DNA of 10,858 nt, taken from an uncultured Clostridia bacterium. Lineage in GTDB: Bacteria > Bacillota > Clostridia > TANB77 > CAG-508. The first letter of the stretch is position 1, and each line of letters opens with the position of its first letter. Below the pieces are notes generated by a model that worked only from the letters and a program-made list of their open reading frames with translations, searched no databases and was not told the origin of the DNA. The stretch spans positions 1 to 10,858 of the forward strand of contig CAQUBD010000023.1 in assembly GCA_948891265.1 (NCBI GenBank), in the 5' to 3' direction. The position numbers were made by a program, and so were the translations under genes. Positions 7,473 through 10,858 of this stretch are shown piece after piece.

Positions 7473-8813
7473 ATGGAAAAATTACATATAAAAGAAAAAG
7501 GAATAACACTGATTTCATTAGTAATCACAATAATAATACTTTTAATATTAGCAGGAATATCAATATCGCAATTAGCAGAAAATGGATTATTAGGAAAATC
7601 AAAGCTAGCTAAGGAACAAAGTAAAAGAGCAAGTATAATTGAATATATCAATTTGAAATTGAATGAAATAGAAATAGACAATTATGATAAAACAAACGAT
7701 AAATTTATACAAATAGCAAATGAAGAATTCAAAAAAGAAGAAACAATAAATAGTTTAAGACAATATGGTAAAGAAATAACAATATCTAACATTATGGGAA
7801 ATGAAAATAATAAATTTTTTTATATAACAATAGATAGTAAAATATATGAAGTTCAAAGAACAGGGGCAATATATAAAGGAGAAAGTACAGAAGTAGAAAA
7901 GCCTTCTATAGAAATAGTAAGCGGAACAGAAGGAGATAATGGATATTATAGAAGTAATGTTAAATTAATGATAACACAAATTAATACAGAAAATTTGAAT
8001 ACAATAAAGTATAAATTAGAAGGAGCAATGACAAGTGAAGAAAAAGAGATAGAAAATGGAGACACTATAGAAATAACAGAAGAAGGGGTAACTACTATAA
8101 CAGTTGCTAGTTATGATAATACAAATAATAAATCAGAAGATGTAAAATTAGAAATAAAAAAAGATAGTATTGCTCCAAATATAGAGTTAGCAGATGCAAA
8201 TCCAAGTGCGAGAGAATATACGAAAAAAATTATAGCTAATATAAAAGATGATACTTCTAATGTAATTTATAAAGCGTGGGATTATGGTTTTACAGAAGTA
8301 TCTGAGGAATTCTATAAAGAGTTCGAAAATGATTTTTCTGTCAATCCTGGCAGATTACAGATAGTTCAATTAGGCGAAGTTGATACAGAAAGTATGAGGG
8401 AAGAAGCACAAACTTATACTGTATATGCAAAAGATGGAGCTGGAAACGAAGCAATTAAAAGAATTCGATTACCCAATTTATTATTAACTTGGTCGAATGG
8501 CGGTAGCATGCGTTTTGAACCAATGTGGTACGATGATTGGGATTTACCTGTTTGTCATAGATATGAAATTGACCTAAAAAATCTTCCAAAAGGTAAGTAT
8601 AAATTAATTTATGAAGGAAATAATTTGCCAGCTTTAAAAGATTATTATGGAGGGGAATATATAGCGAATATAGATGTAGAGTATATAAATAATCCAAGTA
8701 AAAAAATTTATACATTTGAAATGATTAAACCCAATGAAGGTCCAAATATTAGTTTTGAAAATAGAACAGAATCCGAGGCATATATTGAGAAGTTACTTTT
8801 TCAGGAATTATAG
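7473..8813 (+). CDS. Type IV pilin-like (class III signal) surface protein with Ig-like domains
   Basis: Encodes 446 residues. The N-terminus is a class III signal: MEKLHIKEKG, then ITLISLVITIIILLILAG (11-28). Cleavage after Gly10 by a prepilin peptidase would leave Ile+1 with Ser at +5, not the Glu+5 of classical pilins. Residues 29-135 form a pilin-like helix and small domain. Two Ig-like segments follow: 144-230 (PSIEIVSG, YYRSNVKLMI, ITEEGVTTITVASYDN) and 231-330 (DSIAPNIEL, then TYTVYAKDGAGNEAIKRI), typical of Gram-positive surface proteins. Residues 335-446 are a beta-rich domain I do not recognise (WSNGGSMRFEPMWYDDWD). Bases coding for the C-terminal part are richer in GC and contain the gene's only CGN arginine codons (R332, R347), which hints at a separately acquired cargo or tip domain. 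The start is fixed by AGGAGG. No other pilus assembly gene is in view. It could be a minor pilin, tip adhesin or a stand-alone anchored protein. Confidence 0.85.
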   Translation: MEKLHIKEKGITLISLVITIIILLILAGISISQLAENGLLGKSKLAKEQSKRASIIEYINLKLNEIEIDNYDKTNDKFIQIANEEFKKEETINSLRQYGKEITISNIMGNENNKFFYITIDSKIYEVQRTGAIYKGESTEVEKPSIEIVSGTEGDNGYYRSNVKLMITQINTENLNTIKYKLEGAMTSEEKEIENGDTIEITEEGVTTITVASYDNTNNKSEDVKLEIKKDSIAPNIELADANPSAREYTKKIIANIKDDTSNVIYKAWDYGFTEVSEEFYKEFENDFSVNPGRLQIVQLGEVDTESMREEAQTYTVYAKDGAGNEAIKRIRLPNLLLTWSNGGSMRFEPMWYDDWDLPVCHRYEIDLKNLPKGKYKLIYEGNNLPALKDYYGGEYIANIDVEYINNPSKKIYTFEMIKPNEGPNISFENRTESEAYIEKLLFQEL

Positions 8814-8864
8814 AAATTAAATAGTATTGTACGCTTAAGGTTTTTAATGAGCCAGTGCAAAATT

Positions 8865-8895
8865 ATCGTAGGCAAAATACTGCCTACGATTTTTA
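8865..8895 (+). terminator. Rho-independent terminator after the prepilin-like gene
   Basis: ATCGTAGGCA (8865-8874) pairs perfectly with TGCCTACGAT (8881-8890) around the loop AAATAC, followed at once by a T-run (8890-8894). It lies 51 bases after the stop codon and ends the single-gene unit. Confidence 0.92.
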
Positions 8896-8946
8896 GTATG
8901 CTTTAACATTATGAAACCACAATTTATAATTTTTTTGCAAAATTCC

Positions 8947-8975
8947 TTGATATTTTTTTTAAGTTATTGTATGAT
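8947..8975 (+). promoter_or_regulatory. Sigma-A type promoter for the VirB2-like gene
   Basis: TTGATA (8947-8952) and TATGAT (8970-8975) are separated by 17 bases that include a run of eight T. The start of transcription would be near 8982, inside the palindrome TATACGTATA (8977-8986). The leader is about 58 bases long. Confidence 0.7.
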
Positions 8976-8976
8976 G

Positions 8977-8995
8977 TATACGTATAAAAGACGTA
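8977..8995 (+). promoter_or_regulatory. Palindrome and repeated ACGTA at the transcription start, possible operator
   Basis: TATACGTATA (8977-8986) is a perfect 10-base palindrome overlapping the expected start of transcription. ACGTA occurs at 8980-8984 and again at 8991-8995, 11 bases on, which puts both on the same face of the helix. A repressor site is a reasonable guess. Short AT-rich palindromes also arise by chance, so this is weak. Confidence 0.3.
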
Positions 8996-9039
8996 AAAAA
9001 AATAAGTGATTATAAGAATATAAGAAAGGGGCTAAAATA

Positions 9040-9447
9040 ATGAAAAAAACAGTAGTAGTATTAGCGATATTAATGATTATGATAGGAATATTTGCTTTTA
9101 CAAATAAGGTATGTGCTGCAGAAAAAGCAATAGATAATAAAACAGAAAGTAAATTAGTAGAAATAAAAGAAACTCAAACAAAATCACTTGAAGATTATAG
9201 ACAAAAGTATGGATCAGATGCATATGGTTTAGTAGCATATATTTTAAATATAGTAAGAATATACAGTATACCATTTTGCTTTTTGGGAATAGCAATAGGC
9301 GCTATGCACCAATATGTAATTGGTATAAGAAAATTAGATACATTAGAAAAAGGAATGGGCTTAATAGTAACTTTTGTTACATTATTGGTAATATGCCAAG
9401 TTTTACCACTAGCATTTGCAATGTTTGTAAAATTTGGAAGAGGATAA
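9040..9447 (+). CDS. Secreted two-helix membrane protein, VirB2/TrbC-like candidate pilin
   Basis: Encodes 135 residues. Residues 1-27 are a Sec signal peptide (MKKTVVVLAILMIMIGIF, then KVCAA before EKA) with probable signal peptidase cleavage near A27; the Cys25 context is not a lipobox. After a charged stretch (28-60, KTESKLVEIKETQTKSLEDY) come two membrane helices at about 65-92 (AYILNIVRIYSIPFCFLGIAIGAMHQY) and 106-130, joined by a short basic loop (GIRKLDTLEKG). A cleaved signal plus two helices with a basic loop between them is the layout of VirB2/TrbC pilins of type IV secretion systems, although those are usually 90-120 residues. The start follows AAAGGGG with good spacing. It has its own promoter and is followed after 176 bases by the receiver/AT-hook gene. 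The match is to architecture, not to a clear sequence signature, so a holin-like or other small membrane protein is not excluded. Confidence 0.6.
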   Translation: MKKTVVVLAILMIMIGIFAFTNKVCAAEKAIDNKTESKLVEIKETQTKSLEDYRQKYGSDAYGLVAYILNIVRIYSIPFCFLGIAIGAMHQYVIGIRKLDTLEKGMGLIVTFVTLLVICQVLPLAFAMFVKFGRG

Positions 9448-9543
9448 AATCATATTAGTGTGCATGACAATGAACAGATCGAAGCAAAAACTGCTCCAAA
9501 GACAAGATTTGGCAGACGAATGATATTAAAAGAAGCAGAGTAA
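9448..9543 (+). other. Open stretch in frame after the VirB2-like stop
   Basis: Immediately after the TAA at 9445-9447 the same frame stays open to TAA 9541-9543 (31 codons, ending KTRFGRRMILKEAE). A GTG at 9460 could start a 27-residue peptide, but no ribosome site is seen. A second frame gives 19 codons from ATG 9464 to TGA 9523. This stretch looks richer in GC than its neighbours. It may be a small gene, a gene remnant, or an untranslated spacer; I cannot decide. Confidence 0.2.
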
Positions 9544-9550
9544 GTGATTT

Positions 9551-9584
9551 GCAAACTGTAAAAATTGAAGATTTTTACAGTTGC
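9551..9584 (+). terminator. Perfect hairpin upstream of the receiver/AT-hook gene (attenuator or terminator-like)
   Basis: AACTGTAAAAAT (9554-9565) pairs perfectly with ATTTTTACAGTT (9571-9582) around the loop TGAAG. Allowing a bulged A at 9553, GC (9551-9552) also pairs with GC (9583-9584), for 14 pairs. There is no T-run behind the stem, so it is not a standard terminator. It may act as a transcript-stabilising or processing element, or as an attenuator between the VirB2-like gene and the next gene. Confidence 0.6.
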
Positions 9585-9585
9585 G

Positions 9586-9624
9586 ATGAGCGAAGCAAAG
9601 CTTCGCGAAAGGAAGGAAAACTAA
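9586..9624 (+). promoter_or_regulatory. Second hairpin and 12-codon leader ORF before the receiver/AT-hook gene
   Basis: GCGAAGC (9590-9596) pairs perfectly with GCTTCGC (9600-9606) around AAA, ending a few bases before the ribosome site GGAAGG (about 9611-9616). The same bases can be read as a short ORF from ATG 9586 (MSEAKLRERKEN), whose TAA (9622-9624) overlaps the next ATG as TAATG. The hairpin could mask or expose the ribosome site, with the leader giving coupling. The leader itself has no obvious ribosome site, so the ORF may be accidental. Confidence 0.4.
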
Positions 9625-10858
9625 TGAAAGTATTATTTGCTGTAAGTAATGAAGAGATATCAGAATCAATTGTAAAAAGATATCAAAAAGAGTATAAAGA
9701 AATAATTTCATATAAAAATGTTTATTACTTCAATGCAATATTAAAAGAGTTACAAAAAGATAAAAATTACGATAGGATTGTAATAAGTGAAGAATTAGAA
9801 GCATTTACAAATACCCAATATACTCAAATTGATAAATTTATATTTGACAAATTGGATAGTATTAGTGATGAAGCTTCAAATGCAAAAGGAGACGATATTC
9901 CAATAATATTAATTTGTTCAGATAGAAGAGAAAAATCTGAAGAAATGTTAGTAAAAATATTTGGAATAGGAATTTATGACGCATTACTTGGAAACGATAG
10001 AAGTGTTAACAATGTGTGTAATCTATTAAAAAAGCCAAGAACAAAAAAAGAGGCGAAAGCTTACTATAAAATAGATTCAGAAGATGTAACATATCAATCT
10101 GAAAGTGAAAATGATGTAAGTGAAGTTGAAATACAAAATATTTTAGCACATTATAAAAGACTTGGTAAAGATGAAAAAAGATATGTAGATAGTTTTGATA
10201 ATATAGCATCACAATATAATGATATTCAATTAAGGGTTATAAGCAAATTTTTGCCATTAAATGTAAGAGCTGTACTTGAAGAACAATCACCGAAATATCA
10301 ACAAATAATATCTTATAATAGTAAAATTTCTGATAGCTTAAGAGCTCAAAATGCTAAGAAAGAAGAAAAAAAAGGAACTAGTGAAAAACTTTTAAATACA
10401 AAAGATAGAGAAAGAATTCTTTCAAAACCAGTGGTTATACCAACTACAGTTAATATGAATAGCAATAAAAAACTGGCAAAGACAAAAAATGAGATGAGAC
10501 CAATACAGCCTATAAAGCAACCAGTAAATCAATCAGAAAAGGTAGTAACTGAAGTTAGAAAAATGGGGCCAATGTTTGAAGAAAAAACAAAAAATGAAGT
10601 AATGAAATCTCAAGAGATGAAAAAAGAAGATGCTCCAATTGTAAAAATAGAAAATGAAGAAGAACCTAAAAAAAGAAGGGGAAGACCAAGAAAAAATCCT
10701 GTTCCAGAACAAAGTGAACAAGTTGGACCAAAAAGAGGAAGAGGAAGACCAAGAAAAAATGTTGTGTCAGAGGCAGAAGATATAGAAACAATACTACCAG
10801 GGTTTCAAGATATAGAAGATGAAGACATAGAAGAAACAATACTACCAGGATTCCAAGA
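9624..10858 (+). CDS. Receiver-like (CheY/CpaE-type) protein with AT-hooks and LPGFQ repeats, 3' end outside window
   Basis: The frame is open from ATG 9624 (ribosome site GGAAGG) to the window edge: 411 residues, partial. Residues 1-140 read as an alternating beta/alpha fold like a response-regulator receiver: KVLFAVS (2-8), YDRIVIS (49-55), PIILICSD (93-100), then GIGIYDALLGND (114-125), which resembles the GxYDYLxKP end of receivers. Where the phospho-acceptor Asp should be, the strand ends ISEE, so it is probably not phosphorylated; this is also true of CpaE/TadZ-type receivers of pilus systems. Residues 165-245 are helical. Residues 245-345 are a Lys/Glu/Pro/Gln-rich linker. Two AT-hook-type motifs follow, KKRRGRPRKNP (349-359) and KRGRGRPRKN (370-379), then ETILPGFQ twice (388-395, 404-411), 16 residues apart. 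AT-hooks bind AT-rich DNA minor grooves, which suggests nucleoid or DNA contact. Overall function is unknown. Confidence 0.72.
   Translation, partial: MKVLFAVSNEEISESIVKRYQKEYKEIISYKNVYYFNAILKELQKDKNYDRIVISEELEAFTNTQYTQIDKFIFDKLDSISDEASNAKGDDIPIILICSDRREKSEEMLVKIFGIGIYDALLGNDRSVNNVCNLLKKPRTKKEAKAYYKIDSEDVTYQSESENDVSEVEIQNILAHYKRLGKDEKRYVDSFDNIASQYNDIQLRVISKFLPLNVRAVLEEQSPKYQQIISYNSKISDSLRAQNAKKEEKKGTSEKLLNTKDRERILSKPVVIPTTVNMNSNKKLAKTKNEMRPIQPIKQPVNQSEKVVTEVRKMGPMFEEKTKNEVMKSQEMKKEDAPIVKIENEEEPKKRRGRPRKNPVPEQSEQVGPKRGRGRPRKNVVSEAEDIETILPGFQDIEDEDIEETILPGFQ
10785..10856 (+). repeat. Start of a tandem ETILPGFQ-coding repeat
   Basis: Within the last gene, codons for ETILPGFQ appear at 10785-10808 and again at 10833-10856, 48 bases (16 codons) apart, joined by the acidic linker DIEDEDIE. 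The two copies differ only at synonymous third positions in GGG/GGA and TTT/TTC, which suggests that the peptide, not the DNA, is conserved. More copies may follow beyond the window. Confidence 0.6.

Noticed and set aside
9040..9120. Lipoprotein signal at Cys25 of the VirB2-like protein
   Set aside because: Residues before Cys are N-K-V, which do not fit a lipobox; a signal peptidase I site after CAA fits better.
9276..9458. 60-codon + strand frame inside the VirB2-like gene
   Set aside because: Overlapping alternative frame without a start signal; the signal-peptide frame at 9040 explains the region.
1..10858. Alternative genetic code with TGA as Trp
   Set aside because: TGA ends several genes at sensible points (1011-2306, 4219-4512, 4619-6502) and TGG is used for Trp throughout.
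1..10858. CRISPR array, tRNA or rRNA genes, insertion sequences, attachment sites
   Set aside because: No regularly spaced direct repeats, no tRNA T-loop consensus, no transposase-like reading frame and no terminal inverted repeat pair were seen by eye on either strand.

Overview
The window is very AT-rich, and every gene I can support lies on the + strand. Arginine is written almost only as AGA. TGA acts as a normal stop (for example at the ends of the genes at 1011 and 4619) and TGG encodes tryptophan, so this is the standard bacterial code. Shine-Dalgarno sites are of AGGAGG/AAAGG type. Together with a split transketolase and a prepilin N-terminus of the G|ITLISLVIT kind, this points to a low-GC Firmicute, most likely an uncultured gut-type member of the Clostridia. 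That placement is inference; no rRNA or marker gene is present.

Left part (1-4540): a chromosomal block with the N-terminal half of a split transketolase, a MATE-family efflux protein with a TTG start, an MFS transporter, and an AraC-family regulator with a C-terminal effector-binding domain. The regulator is broken by one extra base near 4233. A strong intrinsic terminator overlaps its stop codon and closes the block. The partner C-terminal transketolase half is not found downstream of the N-terminal half.

Right part (4550 to the end): a run of genes that looks like part of a cell-surface or secretion apparatus. In order it holds: (i) a 627-residue soluble HerA/FtsK-type P-loop ATPase; (ii) overlapping it by 8 bases, a 235-residue protein whose second half is a cysteine-studded repeat, probably a beta-solenoid; (iii) in its own transcription unit, with a good promoter and terminator, a 446-residue protein with a class III (type IV pilin-like) signal, Ig-like domains and a C-terminal domain of different base composition; (iv) under another promoter, a 135-residue two-helix secreted membrane protein resembling VirB2/TrbC pilins; (v) after two perfect hairpins, the first 411 residues of a protein with a receiver-like (CheY/CpaE-like) N-terminal fold lacking an evident phospho-acceptor Asp, a long charged linker, two AT-hook motifs and a repeated ETILPGFQ motif. 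This last gene runs off the right edge.

Taken together, the right part suggests a type IV secretion/conjugation-like or pilus-like system of unusual composition: a motor-type ATPase, a possible major pilin, a pseudopilin-like surface protein, and a regulatory or scaffold protein. The only functional evidence is architecture and adjacency. The core channel and assembly genes (VirB4/VirB6/VirB8-like, or TadA/PilB and TadC/PilC, or a prepilin peptidase) are not in view and would have to lie beyond 10858 if this reading is right.
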